A stretch of DNA of 64,000 bases from UBA4582 sp047629195 (GTDB lineage: Bacteria > Pseudomonadota > Gammaproteobacteria > Pseudomonadales > Azotimanducaceae): contig JBLHWY010000007.1 of assembly GCA_047629195.1 (NCBI GenBank), positions 24,783 to 88,782 on the forward strand, written 5' to 3'. The notes below the pieces were generated by a model. It made no database searches. It had not been told where the DNA came from and saw nothing but the letters and a program-made list of their open reading frames with translations. Of the stretch, positions 8,713-18,865 are shown in pieces (positions within the stretch are counted from its first letter, which is position 1; each line of letters opens with the position of its first letter). The translations under genes and the position numbers were made by a program.

Positions 8713-10202
8713 TAGAAGCGATCCATGTCGGCGAATTTTTTTGCATGCGACCCAGTGGCATCTGAATGAATGTCTGAATGAACGTGCATTGCACCAAATT
8801 CTGCGCAGCGACTCAATGTCGGCACCGCTTTTCCAGGGTTCAGTATTCTCAGCTCATCAAAAGCTGATTTCACGCCATGAAACAATTCGAGTTCAGCTTC
8901 GGAAAACTGCACGCACATTTGATCAATTTTTTCGACACCAACGCCATGTTCACCGGTAATAGTGCCACCTACGCTGATACATAAATTCAAAATATCTGCG
9001 CCGAAAAGCTCGGCTCGCGCCATTTCACCCGATTTATTCGCGTCGTATAAAATTAGCGGATGAAGATTGCCGTCGCCAGCGTGAAACACATTAGCAACAG
9101 CCAGTCCGTGCTTACTTGAGAATTCCGTGATTTGAGCCAAAACAGAAGCTAATGCTGACCGGGGTATAGTGCCATCCATACAATAATAATCTGGCGCGAG
9201 CCTACCTACCGCGGGAAAAGCAGCCTTTCGACCTAGCCAGAGTTGTTGCCTTTCCACAGCATCAGTCGCAACACGAATCTGCATCGCCTGATTCTCTTCG
9301 AGAATAAGTTTCAGCTTTTCTATCTGGCGCTCAACCTCTTCCTCGACTCCATCAAGCTCGCATATCAGAAGTCCTTCGGCATCAAGCGGATAACCGACTT
9401 TCACAAATGCTTCAGCCGCTTGTATCGCAAGTTTGTCCATCATCTCTAGTCCCGCTGGCAAAATCCCCTGGGATATGATGGCGTTAACGGTGTTCGCTGC
9501 CAGGCTTACGCTAGAAAAGGCAGCGAGTACAACGGCAATTTTTGAGGGAATAGGAATCAATTGCACTGTCACTTCAACAACAATACCCAACATCCCCTCG
9601 GAGCCATGCAATAGCGCCAGCAGGTCAAGACCAGGGCTGTCAAAGCCAGTACTGCCTACCTCATACGATTCGCCATTCGGCGCAATCATTTTAAGTTTCT
9701 TGACGTTGTGAACCGTCAAACCATACTTTAAGCAATGAACTCCACCGGAATTCTCAGCGACATTTCCACCGATCGTGCAGGCAATCTGTGAGGACGGATC
9801 CGGTGCGTAAAATAGCCCCAGGTCCCGTACTGAATCGGAAATAGCTAAATTCGTGACGCCTGGTTCGACTCTTGCCATGAGATTGTCAGGATCAATTTCA
9901 AGAATCCTGTTGAACTTGGCAAGGCTGAGTAACACTCCTTCACTGTGCGGCATGGCGCCGCCGGAAAGCCCAGTCCCAGCGCCTCGGGCAACAACTGGCA
10001 CCTGAGCGTCGGAACACAAACGCATAATCTGTTGAATTTCAATCACGGTTTCAGGGATGACAACAGTCCAAGGGACTTGACGCTTGGCAGTTAACCCATC
10101 TGACTCATATACTCTTCGCCCCGCTTCATCGCTGATAACACGATTACCACAAAGATCTTTCAAAGAAGCTAACAATCCTGATTGTTTTACGCTAAAAGTC
10201 AC
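8712..10202 (-). CDS. glcD: glycolate oxidase catalytic subunit GlcD
   Basis: The FAD-linked catalytic subunit, 496 aa. The N-terminal FAD-binding domain has PVVARGAGTGLSGGAMP at about residues 94-110 and CTIGGNVAENSGGVHCLKYG at about 142-161. The C-terminal FAD-oxidase domain has HAGDGNLHPLI and TGEHGVGVEK. The start is GTG with AAGGAG 6 nt upstream. It is the promoter-proximal gene of glcDEF and diverges from ribBA at 10371, so the 168-bp spacer holds both promoters. Confidence 0.96.
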   Translation of the reverse strand: MTFSVKQSGLLASLKDLCGNRVISDEAGRRVYESDGLTAKRQVPWTVVIPETVIEIQQIMRLCSDAQVPVVARGAGTGLSGGAMPHSEGVLLSLAKFNRILEIDPDNLMARVEPGVTNLAISDSVRDLGLFYAPDPSSQIACTIGGNVAENSGGVHCLKYGLTVHNVKKLKMIAPNGESYEVGSTGFDSPGLDLLALLHGSEGMLGIVVEVTVQLIPIPSKIAVVLAAFSSVSLAANTVNAIISQGILPAGLEMMDKLAIQAAEAFVKVGYPLDAEGLLICELDGVEEEVERQIEKLKLILEENQAMQIRVATDAVERQQLWLGRKAAFPAVGRLAPDYYCMDGTIPRSALASVLAQITEFSSKHGLAVANVFHAGDGNLHPLILYDANKSGEMARAELFGADILNLCISVGGTITGEHGVGVEKIDQMCVQFSEAELELFHGVKSAFDELRILNPGKAVPTLSRCAEFGAMHVHSDIHSDATGSHAKKFADMDRF

Positions 10203-10311
10203 TATTTACTCCTTCACTGCTGTAACTGAACCAAAGAAAGCGCGACCTAGCCTTCGCGCAATCTCTACTACTGACTTGATTTCAGGAACGGACTATACCG
10301 AACAATTCGCG

Positions 10312-10317
10312 TATAAT
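10312..10317 (+). promoter_or_regulatory. putative -10 element for ribBA
   Basis: A perfect TATAAT lies 54 bp before the ribBA ATG in the glcD-ribBA divergent spacer. The matching -35 region (about 10289-10294) is poor, so this is a partial call. No FMN riboswitch consensus is visible in the short leader. Confidence 0.45.
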
Positions 10318-10370
10318 CTTAACCTTCGAAACGATCAGCAAAACAACCCATAAAAAACAGGCTTTTACGA

Positions 10371-11483
10371 ATGGCGATAAGCAGTGTGGAAGAGATCCTT
10401 GAAGACTTTCGGCAAGGAAAAATGGTTCTGATAATGGATGACGAGAATCGTGAAAATGAGGGTGACATTATCATCGCTGCTGAAGTTGTAACACCACAGC
10501 ATATGACTTTTATGGCAAGGGAAGCTTGTGGCCTGATCTGCCTTACTATGACAGAAGCACGTGGCAAGCAACTCAAATTGCCCTTCATGGTTGAAAACAA
10601 TCGCTCACAACACGAAACGAATTTTACCGTTTCCATCGAAGCGGCCGAAGGTATCACAACCGGTATTTCCGCTGCTGACCGTGCAGTGACTGTTCGAACG
10701 GCAGTTAAAGCCAATGCGACGCCTGATGACATCGTCATGCCAGGTCATATTTTCCCTATTGTTGCCCAACGCGGCGGTGTGCTGACCCGCGCTGGTCATA
10801 CTGAAGCCGGATGTGATCTCGCAAAGCTAAGCGGCTATGAACCCGCCTCGGTCATTGTCGAAGTCATGAACGAAGATGGCACAATGGCGAAGCGTCCTGA
10901 GCTCGAAATCTTTGCTGAGAAACATGGTATTAAACTCGGCACTATTGCTGATTTGATTCAGTACCGATTAGCCAACGACAAGACCATTGATTTGATTGAT
11001 GAGAAAACCGTCAATACACGTCACGGTGAGTTCCACCTGCGGACCTACACTGACAGTATTTCCGACTGCATTCACTATGCATTGATCAAGGGTGAGATTA
11101 ACGCGCACGAACCGTGTCTGGTAAGGGTACAAACCCTGAACAAATTACGAGACATCATTGGTACAGAAAGGCCTGACTCGCGAAAATCTTGGTCCCTTTC
11201 CGACTCGCTCGCAAAAGTTGCTGCAGAAGGTCAGGGAGTTGTTGTTATCGTCGGACAAGAGACAACCAAATCAGAAGAATTAGCCGAGATCGAGCATTTT
11301 CCTTCACCACAGCCATCACTCAAAGCGAATATGGAATTAGGTATGTATCGGGTCGTCGGCACGGGATCACAAATACTAAGGGACCTAGGCGTCGGCAAGA
11401 TGCGCCTGCTCAGCTCCCCTACCCGTTTTAATGCTATCTCGGGCTTTCAGCTAGAAGTCGTTGAATTTGTGGCAAACGATTAA
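10371..11483 (+). CDS. ribBA: 3,4-dihydroxy-2-butanone-4-phosphate synthase with degenerate GTP cyclohydrolase II domain (RibBA/RibBX type)
   Basis: The N-terminal RibB domain (about 1-200) makes 3,4-dihydroxy-2-butanone 4-phosphate from ribulose 5-phosphate for riboflavin. Visible motifs are MDDENRENEGDIIIAAE with the acidic metal ligands, RAGHTEAGCDLAKL and VIVEVMNEDGTMAK. The C-terminal half (about 205-370) aligns with GTP cyclohydrolase II but lacks the zinc-binding cysteine cluster (HSECLTGD and RCDCG in E. coli RibA). It is probably not a cyclohydrolase. The same arrangement is common in proteobacteria, where a separate ribA supplies that step. The stop overlaps the ATG of the next gene (TAATG at 11481-11485). 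Confidence 0.92.
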   Translation: MAISSVEEILEDFRQGKMVLIMDDENRENEGDIIIAAEVVTPQHMTFMAREACGLICLTMTEARGKQLKLPFMVENNRSQHETNFTVSIEAAEGITTGISAADRAVTVRTAVKANATPDDIVMPGHIFPIVAQRGGVLTRAGHTEAGCDLAKLSGYEPASVIVEVMNEDGTMAKRPELEIFAEKHGIKLGTIADLIQYRLANDKTIDLIDEKTVNTRHGEFHLRTYTDSISDCIHYALIKGEINAHEPCLVRVQTLNKLRDIIGTERPDSRKSWSLSDSLAKVAAEGQGVVVIVGQETTKSEELAEIEHFPSPQPSLKANMELGMYRVVGTGSQILRDLGVGKMRLLSSPTRFNAISGFQLEVVEFVAND

Positions 11484-12362
11484 TGGACCTCGCACCCCTG
11501 ATCAAACTCGAGGACGACACGCCCCAATTGTCATGATCGTCGGTGCTCAACTCAAGCGGACCATGGCCATCGCAAACTCGTCGCCGAGCTTGACGGTTGT
11601 TTTGCGCTCAGCTCCACAACTGAGCCACAGAAAGTATCCATCACGATCAGCAACGATGTCTTTAGCATTCATCGGGGTAGGCCAGACGCAAAAATAGTGG
11701 TTCATCTTGATTTTAATAACCAGAGCGAAAAACCACGCATTGAACGGCTGCTGCGGCATCCATTGTTCGCAATACAAGTGGGTAAGCTACTCGAACCACC
11801 GCTTCAGAACTGGATTATCGAAGCAAAAAAATATTGGGAACAAGTATCTGACTACCGCCGCATGCCGGCTTCCATAAAATTTATCTCGACGACGGACAAC
11901 AACGAACTCACCCTAGGAGACTCGTATCAGACACCGGCGGTCATTGTTAGCGGCAAACCAGAGGTTCTCTTAAAAATAGTTAACGGTGGCTTGGTATTTA
12001 TTGAAGCGAACATGTCCGGAAAAATTAACGCTAGCGTGAAGCATTTGGTCACCCTTACAGGGGTTTCTATCAAACGCTTAATTGTAGCGGGCCTCGCGGG
12101 TCTGGAACACGAACTAACACTACCTGATGAATGCGAAAAACTGGCATGGGACGACACCGATGAACTCGAGAAACTACCAACAATAACAAAGACAATTGAC
12201 GCTCTAGCAGGCCATCAATATCTTTCGAAGTACCTTAGTAGTGGTTTACTGAGTACTGGGCAAATACTCGACGCTCCTAATGGCTGGCATTTCATACCGA
12301 AGGCGGAGACCCTGAATCAAAAACTGTCACAGCCTGGGAATATAACCGGTACTTTCAGCTAG
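11483..12362 (+). pseudogene. SCP2-like hypothetical protein gene with apparent frameshift
   Basis: The ATG at 11483 overlaps the ribBA stop, a normal coupling arrangement, but its frame stops at TGA 11534-11536 after 17 codons. The next frame is open from 11502 to the stop at 12360 and reads as protein well before its first legal start (GTG 11697), for example the segment ending in FSIHRGRPDAKIVVHLD. The simplest reading is one gene of about 290 codons carrying a one-base shift between about 11525 and 11545. The downstream part has alternating strands and a segment (VSGKPEVLLKIVNGGL) resembling SCP2 sterol-carrier domains; this family call is tentative. Alternatives are programmed frameshifting, a sequence error, or a shorter protein from GTG 11697 (221 aa). 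Confidence 0.5.
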
Positions 12363-12532
12363 CCTAACCACCGTCTAGTACGCTAGTTTAGCTGCCGAAT
12401 TGGGGTTGTTTTGTTAGCACAGGCTTGTGAGCACAAAAAAAAGTGGAACCCAACTTATAAAACAAGATTTAATACAACCATACAGAACAAAAACCTACAT
12501 CTAGTACAGACATTTAGACTCAGGAGAAACAC

Positions 12533-12736
12533 ATGCTATATATTCTTGCACTTCTACTACCTCCCGTCGCCGTGTTCATTTGCGGCAAACCGATACAAGG
12601 CATCATAAACATCATTCTATGCCTGTGTTTTTTAATACCGGGGATCATTCACGCACTATTTGTCGTGCATAATAAGTATGAAGACCAACGAACCGACAAA
12701 ATTGTAAAAGCTATCGAAAAGGCTAACAACGAATGA
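12533..12736 (+). CDS. YqaE/Pmp3-family small membrane protein
   Basis: A 67-aa protein with two hydrophobic segments (about 2-20 and 22-47) and the Pmp3 pattern of a conserved Pro-Pro and a CGKPIQGIINIILC core, followed by a charged C-terminal tail. Pmp3/YqaE proteins sit in the inner membrane and are linked to salt or membrane-potential stress; the biochemical role is unknown. AGGAG is 7 nt upstream of the ATG. Its stop overlaps the next start by four bases (ATGA), so it is coupled with the DUF2959 gene. The preceding spacer from 12363 is AT-rich and has no clear element. Confidence 0.85.
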   Translation: MLYILALLLPPVAVFICGKPIQGIINIILCLCFLIPGIIHALFVVHNKYEDQRTDKIVKAIEKANNE

Positions 12737-13380
12737 GACTGGCAAAAAAGATTGTCTTGCTGGTGTTGATATCCAGCTTAGGCGCCTGCGACACAATGGT
12801 GTTAGATGCATTTGAAAAAGTGGGGTACCACAAACGTGATGTTTTGATCGACCGAATCGAATCGGCGCAGGAATCACAAACAGAAGGACAAGAGCAGTTT
12901 AAGTCAGCCCTTGAGCAATTTAAATCCGTCGTGAACTTTGACGGCGGTGATCTTGAAGTTGTCTACGACAAGCTGAACGATGAATATGAGTCGAGCGTTA
13001 GTGCAGCTGACGAAATTCATGATCGTATTGAAAGTGTAGAGAGTGTTGCGGATGCTCTATTTGATGAATGGCAGGGTGAACTAGCGCAATACAGTAACGC
13101 AAACCTTCGGCGGGATAGCGAGCGACAATTGAAGGCGACCAAAAGACGTTACGAAAAGTTACTCAGTGCAATGCATCGAGCTGAAAGCGCAATTGACCCG
13201 GTACTCGCTAGCCTGAAAGACAATACGCTCTACCTAAAACACAACCTGAACGCTCGCGCCATCGCTTCACTTAAAAATGAGTTAGGCACAGTGAACAGCG
13301 ACGTCACCGAGTTGCTATCAGCTATGCAACAAGCCATTAATGAATCTAATGCATTTATCGATGAGTTACGGGGAGGATAG
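12733..13380 (+). CDS. DUF2959 family lipoprotein
   Basis: A 215-aa protein with an N-terminal signal and a lipobox-like LGAC at residues 16-19. The mature part is almost wholly charged, heptad-like helix, probably a coiled coil with four or more helices. The segment MVLDAFEKVGYHKRDVLIDRI is typical of the DUF2959 family, whose function is unknown. It is translationally coupled to yqaE upstream and overlaps the start of lhr. Its location, lipidated at a membrane next to a stress membrane protein, suggests an envelope role; this is inference. Confidence 0.8.
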   Translation: MRLAKKIVLLVLISSLGACDTMVLDAFEKVGYHKRDVLIDRIESAQESQTEGQEQFKSALEQFKSVVNFDGGDLEVVYDKLNDEYESSVSAADEIHDRIESVESVADALFDEWQGELAQYSNANLRRDSERQLKATKRRYEKLLSAMHRAESAIDPVLASLKDNTLYLKHNLNARAIASLKNELGTVNSDVTELLSAMQQAINESNAFIDELRGG

Positions 13381-16300
13381 CCTCACCCTGTTTCATCCTG
13401 TTGTCCAAAGCTGGTTTAGAACCCAGTTTGGGCAACCTACCGATATTCAAGCTAAGTCCTGGCCAAAGATTTCCAACAACCAAAACCTTGTCATCACTGC
13501 ACCCACCGGCAGTGGTAAAACGCTGACAGCATTCCTTTGGGCCATAAACCAATTTATCGAAGGTGCATACGAAACGGGAACCACTCGGGTTTTATATGTC
13601 AGCCCACTAAAGGCACTCAACAACGACATTCAAAGAAATCTGGTGACACCGCTTGCGCAACTAAAACAGGCATTCCACGATAGCGAACTGGCTTTTCCCC
13701 AAATACGGGTTCAAACGAGAAGTGGCGACACCGATCAACAGGACCGGCGCCGGATGCTCAAACATCCTCCAGAAATTCTGATCACAACGCCGGAAAGTCT
13801 GAATCTATTACTTTCCTCTGCTGGTGGCCAGAGCATCCTCCATGGTATTGATACCGTTATCATTGATGAAATCCATGGCGTTGTCAGCAATAAGCGCGGC
13901 GTGTATCTGATGAGCGCTGTAGAGCGTCTGGTAAGACTTTCAGGCGAGTTCCAGCGGATCGCTTTATCAGCAACGGTGCAACCATTAGATTTGGTCGCGA
14001 AGTTCGTTGCGGGTTATGAACTAACGGGTTCTGCATCAGCGCCAAAGTTTTTGCCCCGAGCAATCAGCACCATACAATCGGATGTCGAAAAACGCTACGA
14101 GTACAAAATACGCTACCCAGCAGAGACCGCAGCAAGAGCAGAAAACGAGCAGCCATGGGACTCGCTAGCAACAGACCTTGTCGAAAGAATCGGCCGCAAC
14201 AAATCAACGCTAATTTTCGTCAATAGTCGCATACTTTGCGAGAAGATGACCTTCAAGATAAACACCGCCGCGCAACGAACAATCGCCTACGCACACCACG
14301 GCTCCTTGTCTCGGGAGATAAGGAACGAAGTAGAACGACGCCTTAAAAATGGGGAACTGTCAGCGATAGTCGCGACGGGCACGCTTGAGATGGGCATCGA
14401 TATTGGCCACCTTGATGAAGTGGTTCTACTGCAATCTCCAGACGGTATCGCTTCTGCTATCCAAAGAATTGGTCGCGCGGGTCATGGCGTCGGTGAAACC
14501 AGTCGCTGTACGATCTACCCTACCCATCCTATAGATTTTATCGAAGCGGCGGCTTTGAGTAAGGCAATCCATGAGCGCGACATCGAACCGATCAAGCCGA
14601 TCAACAACCCACTCGATGTACTCGCTCAAATTGTCATTTCAATAACGGGAATCATTGAATGGGACATCGATGAATTGTTTCTCGAAGTCAAACGACCCAC
14701 CCCATTCAACTCTCTAACCCGCACACAATTTGATCTTGTGATCAATATGCTTGTTGGACGGTATGACATACACCACATTCGCGAACTCAAACCCAGAGTA
14801 CGCGTTGACAAAATAAACAATAGAATTATGGCGAACAGAGGCGCTCTTATGTCCCTCTACCTCTCCGGGGGGGTCATACCGGATCGTGGCTATTTCCAAA
14901 TCAGGCACAGCGAAACGAACGCTCGTATTGGCGAATTGGATGAAGAATTCGTATGGGAAGCCAGCCCGGGGCAGGCATTTTCGTTTGGCACACAACAGTG
15001 GCAAGTACAGCGCATTACACACAATGACGTCATGGTAACACCTGCAAAACCTGGCGCCATTGCACCACCATTTTGGAGATCAGAAAGCATCAACAGAGAT
15101 TTCCACTACGCCGAACGCGTTGGTAACTTTCTTGAATATGCTAACAATAAACTCTCGCCCGCCTCTTCCATTAAAACAGAAATCGATTTTGCTGAAGAAT
15201 TACAGAAAGACTATTTTCTAGATGAGACAGCAACTGAAGCGCTCATGAATTTTATGCGTCGCCAGCGCGCACATACCAATGCACAGTTACCTCACCGCCA
15301 CCACTTGTTAGTAGAAAAAATTGCGGCAACGCCAGGCCGCATCCCAGGCAATCAGGTGGTCTTACATACTGGCTGGGGCGCCAGGGTCAATCGCCCCCTT
15401 GCATTGGCTCTAGAGGCCGCTTGGTACGACAAGTTTGCTGAGCAACCGGAAATATATGTTAGTAATGAATCATTGGTTATTCAGCTTCCTCATGAAACAA
15501 GTTTCAATGAGCTCATTGGATTGGTTCCTGTCGACAAGATTGAATCGTTAATAAGAGCACGTCTCGAAGGTTCGGGTTTCTTCGGTGCCAGATTCAGAGA
15601 GAATGCTGGCCGCGCGCTACTCCTGTCGAAAGGTCGTTTCAATGAACGTAAGCCGCTTTGGATGAGCCGTCTTCAATCCCAGAAGCTGCTCGATATCACA
15701 TCAAGATATGACGACTTTCCGATTATGCTAGAAACCTGGCGCACTTGTATGCAGGACGAATTCGATATTCCACACCTGCGACAACTACTGTCTGAAATTG
15801 ATGCTGGCTTGATTGAGGTCACAGAGGTTTCTACTCGCTCGCCCAGCCCGTTTGCTCAGACAGTTGCCTGGGGCCAAATCAATCTTTATATGTACCGAGA
15901 CGATCAGCCAAAAAGTGCAAAAGGCGCGAATTCTGGATCAAACTTACGCAGTGACTTACTCAATGAAGTCGTTTTTAACGAAAGTTTGCGGGTGTCGGTC
16001 CCCCGCCAACTGGTGACTGCATTTGAGCAGAAACGGCAGCGCTTACTGCCAGGTTATCTCCCTGAAAATAATCAAGATTTAGTCGAATGGATCAAAGAGC
16101 GTACCGCAATACCGCTATCAGAGTGGTCACCGCTACTTGTTCCCACTGACATCTCGTCAGCAACTATTGCACCTCAGGTCGTCAAAATTTCGCACCAAAA
16201 AGCAACCTTCATCGTTGCCAAAGAAGATGAAGACTGGATTCTTCATGCCCTCAATCATCACGCTAGCAGTCCAGCTAATGCCAAACCCGCAATACAAACG

Positions 16301-17875
16301 ACAGCACAGGAAAGCCCAGACACGAGCGATAATCATATTGATTTACCCGGCATGCTCGCCAACTGGCTGCAATACTATGGCCCACTCACTCTTGCAGAAA
16401 TTGAAGTTAAACTAGGCATCACAGCTGAAATATTGGTCCCTGTGTTGGCTGAACTCGAGACCGAACGCACTATCATTCAGGGACAATTGATTACCGATGA
16501 TGAAGTGTCAAGCACCCAGTATTGGTGCGATGCTGCAAACTTTGAAATTCTACTGCGGCAACTACGGCATCAGCGTAGAGAACTCGCAGAAGCGGAATTT
16601 GAACCCTTAACGCTAACAATGCTGCCAGCCTTCCTGTATCGGTGGCAAACAAAAAGTACTGCTGGTTCTCCATCAATATCTGAGGATGCTAGTATTGAAG
16701 CCCTGTTCAATCTCGTTGAGCGGCTGAGGTGTTACCCTGCTGCAGTCGCATCATGGGAGTCCGAAATTTTCCCCTCGAGACTCAAGAACTATCATCGGCA
16801 TCATTTAGATTCACTAATGAGAGAAGGTAACCTTGCCTGGATTGGGCAAGGAGACAAACAGGTTCAGTGGTGTTTCGAAGAAGACCTCGACCTCATTACG
16901 CCCGAGTTAGAGGGTGCAGGCCTCACCACATTAATACCCGGCGCGACCGGTCGATACGAATTTGGTGCGATTGCAGACTATGCCGCTTTGAGTTCCGCAG
17001 ATACCGCTGCTGCACTTTGGCAATCTGCCTGGCGTGGGCTAGTTTCGACCGACTCATTCAATGTAATCCGGCAAGGCATTACGAGCAAATTTAGCCTACC
17101 AGATATCCAACCTGTAACTTCCCGCCAGAGGCGCGGCATAAGAAGAGGTGGATTCAATCAATGGAAGAGCTCAATCCCATCTGCGGGCGCCTGGTACCAA
17201 GTTGCATATCCAGATAGCACTTCGTCATTAATCGAAAATGAAGAGCTGAACAAAGAAAGAGTACGATTACTAATAGATCGGTATGGCATTCTCTTTCGCG
17301 AGCTACTCATGAGGGAGTTGCCCACCATGAATTGGCGAACCTTATTTCGCTCCATACGGCTAATGGAACTTGCAGGCGAGATTACTCAAGGCTATTTCTT
17401 CAAAGAAATCCCCGGTCCTCAATTCGTGAGTCCGGCAGCTTTGCGAGAATTGCACCAATGGAACCGCGTTGACACTCGCCAGACTAAAACTGGGAACCGG
17501 CAAAAAGATACCTTCTGGATAAACGCTGCTGATCCAATTTCTCTATCTGGTATTGGCATCGACGCGCTTAAAGGTATATATCCAAGAAGAATTGCCTCAA
17601 ACCACATCGTGTACAATGATTCGAAGGTCGTGCTTGTTTCCGAGAAAAATGGCCGCCAACTGACGATCAATGTACCAGACACAGATCCCCTGTTACCTTC
17701 ATATTTTGAAGTCTTCAGAAACATGTTATATCGTTCATTTCAACCGAAATCGAAAGTTACTATTGAAACGATTAACAATCATCCAGCGAGAAAGAGTGAA
17801 TACTTACCGAAATTCGAAGCATGTTTTGATGTTGTGAAAGATCATAAAGCTATCTACTTACAACGAACCTTATAA
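13361..17875 (+). CDS. lhr: large DEAD/DEAH-box helicase Lhr (long form)
   Basis: A 3'-5' superfamily-2 helicase associated with DNA repair. Walker A TAPTGSGKT is near residue 50, the DEIH box IIDEIHG near 170, motif III SATV near 210, and motif VI QRIGRAGH near 370. A winged-helix/core follows, and then the long Lhr C-terminal region of about 600 residues that marks the full-length bacterial form (1504 aa here). I chose the ATG at 13361 because the following SLTLFHPVVQSWF matches usual Lhr N-termini; in-frame ATGs at 13340 and 13349 exist. The start lies inside the end of the DUF2959 gene, which implies coupling. Confidence 0.93.
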   Translation: MSYGEDSLTLFHPVVQSWFRTQFGQPTDIQAKSWPKISNNQNLVITAPTGSGKTLTAFLWAINQFIEGAYETGTTRVLYVSPLKALNNDIQRNLVTPLAQLKQAFHDSELAFPQIRVQTRSGDTDQQDRRRMLKHPPEILITTPESLNLLLSSAGGQSILHGIDTVIIDEIHGVVSNKRGVYLMSAVERLVRLSGEFQRIALSATVQPLDLVAKFVAGYELTGSASAPKFLPRAISTIQSDVEKRYEYKIRYPAETAARAENEQPWDSLATDLVERIGRNKSTLIFVNSRILCEKMTFKINTAAQRTIAYAHHGSLSREIRNEVERRLKNGELSAIVATGTLEMGIDIGHLDEVVLLQSPDGIASAIQRIGRAGHGVGETSRCTIYPTHPIDFIEAAALSKAIHERDIEPIKPINNPLDVLAQIVISITGIIEWDIDELFLEVKRPTPFNSLTRTQFDLVINMLVGRYDIHHIRELKPRVRVDKINNRIMANRGALMSLYLSGGVIPDRGYFQIRHSETNARIGELDEEFVWEASPGQAFSFGTQQWQVQRITHNDVMVTPAKPGAIAPPFWRSESINRDFHYAERVGNFLEYANNKLSPASSIKTEIDFAEELQKDYFLDETATEALMNFMRRQRAHTNAQLPHRHHLLVEKIAATPGRIPGNQVVLHTGWGARVNRPLALALEAAWYDKFAEQPEIYVSNESLVIQLPHETSFNELIGLVPVDKIESLIRARLEGSGFFGARFRENAGRALLLSKGRFNERKPLWMSRLQSQKLLDITSRYDDFPIMLETWRTCMQDEFDIPHLRQLLSEIDAGLIEVTEVSTRSPSPFAQTVAWGQINLYMYRDDQPKSAKGANSGSNLRSDLLNEVVFNESLRVSVPRQLVTAFEQKRQRLLPGYLPENNQDLVEWIKERTAIPLSEWSPLLVPTDISSATIAPQVVKISHQKATFIVAKEDEDWILHALNHHASSPANAKPAIQTTAQESPDTSDNHIDLPGMLANWLQYYGPLTLAEIEVKLGITAEILVPVLAELETERTIIQGQLITDDEVSSTQYWCDAANFEILLRQLRHQRRELAEAEFEPLTLTMLPAFLYRWQTKSTAGSPSISEDASIEALFNLVERLRCYPAAVASWESEIFPSRLKNYHRHHLDSLMREGNLAWIGQGDKQVQWCFEEDLDLITPELEGAGLTTLIPGATGRYEFGAIADYAALSSADTAAALWQSAWRGLVSTDSFNVIRQGITSKFSLPDIQPVTSRQRRGIRRGGFNQWKSSIPSAGAWYQVAYPDSTSSLIENEELNKERVRLLIDRYGILFRELLMRELPTMNWRTLFRSIRLMELAGEITQGYFFKEIPGPQFVSPAALRELHQWNRVDTRQTKTGNRQKDTFWINAADPISLSGIGIDALKGIYPRRIASNHIVYNDSKVVLVSEKNGRQLTINVPDTDPLLPSYFEVFRNMLYRSFQPKSKVTIETINNHPARKSEYLPKFEACFDVVKDHKAIYLQRTL

Positions 17876-17908
17876 GCAAAACCCCTAGTCAATCAATCAC
17901 CGATAATA

Positions 17909-18829
17909 ATGATGCCAAAACCACTGCTAATCACTCATCCAGACTGTGAACGCCATGAAATGCCGCGACATCCCGAAAGGCCAGAGCGCCTCACGGCTGT
18001 CATGGATTTGCTCAATCGGTCAGGGTTGACCCAAGATATGGAGGTGAAACTAGCGACAGAAATAAACGATGATAAGCTGCTGCAGGTTCACCCCAGAACC
18101 TATATAGATCATGTCGTACAGTTTGAGCCTGATACGTCGTGGCTAAAAATTGAGGCTGACACCTATATGAGCGTGGGTAGCGCCAGGGCGGCTCGCCTCG
18201 CAGCCGGTGCATGTGCAGAGGCAACCACCCGAGTGCTTGCTGGCGAACATCAGCACGCTTTTTGCGCCATTCGGCCACCGGGACATCATGCCGAACTGCA
18301 GAACGCAATGGGATTTTGCTTATTCAACAATGCAGCAGTCGCCGCCATGGTTGCGCTCGAAAACCCAACCGTCAATCGCGTTGCTATTCTCGATTTCGAC
18401 GTCCATCACTGCAATGGCACAGTAGATATCTTTAAGGACGATGCGCGCGTTTTGGTATGTTCTAGCTTTCAAGATCACTTTTACCCTCATCGATATCTAG
18501 ACTTCTCAAACGATCACATAGTCACCACACCACTAGAGCCTGGCACTAACAGCACGCAATTTCGTAGAGCCATAGAGACTAGTTGGGTTAAAAAAATAGA
18601 GCAGCACGCACCGGACTTTATTTTTATCTCAGCAGGATTCGACGCACATGCGGATGACCCACTGGCAGAACTTTTGTTAGATGACGAGGACTATACTTGG
18701 ATCACTGAATTAATCGTCGGCTTAGCCGATCAATATGCCCAAGGCCGCATCGTCTCAACCCTAGAGGGCGGATACAACATCGAAGCGTTGGCCAGAAGTG
18801 CCAAACGTCATGCCCAAGCACTGCTATGA
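17909..18829 (+). CDS. histone deacetylase family protein (acetoin-utilisation/acetylpolyamine type)
   Basis: A zinc hydrolase of the arginase/deacetylase fold, 306 aa. Visible motifs are RHPERPERL at 20-28, the catalytic H126-H127 in RPPGHHAE, the zinc ligands D164 and H166 in LDFDVHH, a later D in SAGFDAHADDP, and the EGGYN signature near the C-terminus. Bacterial members deacetylate polyamines or protein lysines, or are linked to acetoin use; the substrate here is not determinable. It follows lhr by 33 nt with no terminator and is probably cotranscribed. The downstream spacer begins a decaying tandem repeat. Confidence 0.92.
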   Translation: MMPKPLLITHPDCERHEMPRHPERPERLTAVMDLLNRSGLTQDMEVKLATEINDDKLLQVHPRTYIDHVVQFEPDTSWLKIEADTYMSVGSARAARLAAGACAEATTRVLAGEHQHAFCAIRPPGHHAELQNAMGFCLFNNAAVAAMVALENPTVNRVAILDFDVHHCNGTVDIFKDDARVLVCSSFQDHFYPHRYLDFSNDHIVTTPLEPGTNSTQFRRAIETSWVKKIEQHAPDFIFISAGFDAHADDPLAELLLDDEDYTWITELIVGLADQYAQGRIVSTLEGGYNIEALARSAKRHAQALL

Positions 18830-18865
18830 GTCTTTAAAAGCGCGCGGCCTCCCGGAACCTAAATA

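Noticed and set aside
10203..10370. Possible FMN riboswitch before ribBA
   Set aside because: None of the conserved FMN aptamer segments can be found in the 168-bp spacer.
11483..11536. Second selenocysteine at TGA 11534-11536 after ribBA
   Set aside because: The frame after that TGA ends soon and is not protein-like; the coding signal continues in another frame, so this is a frameshift.
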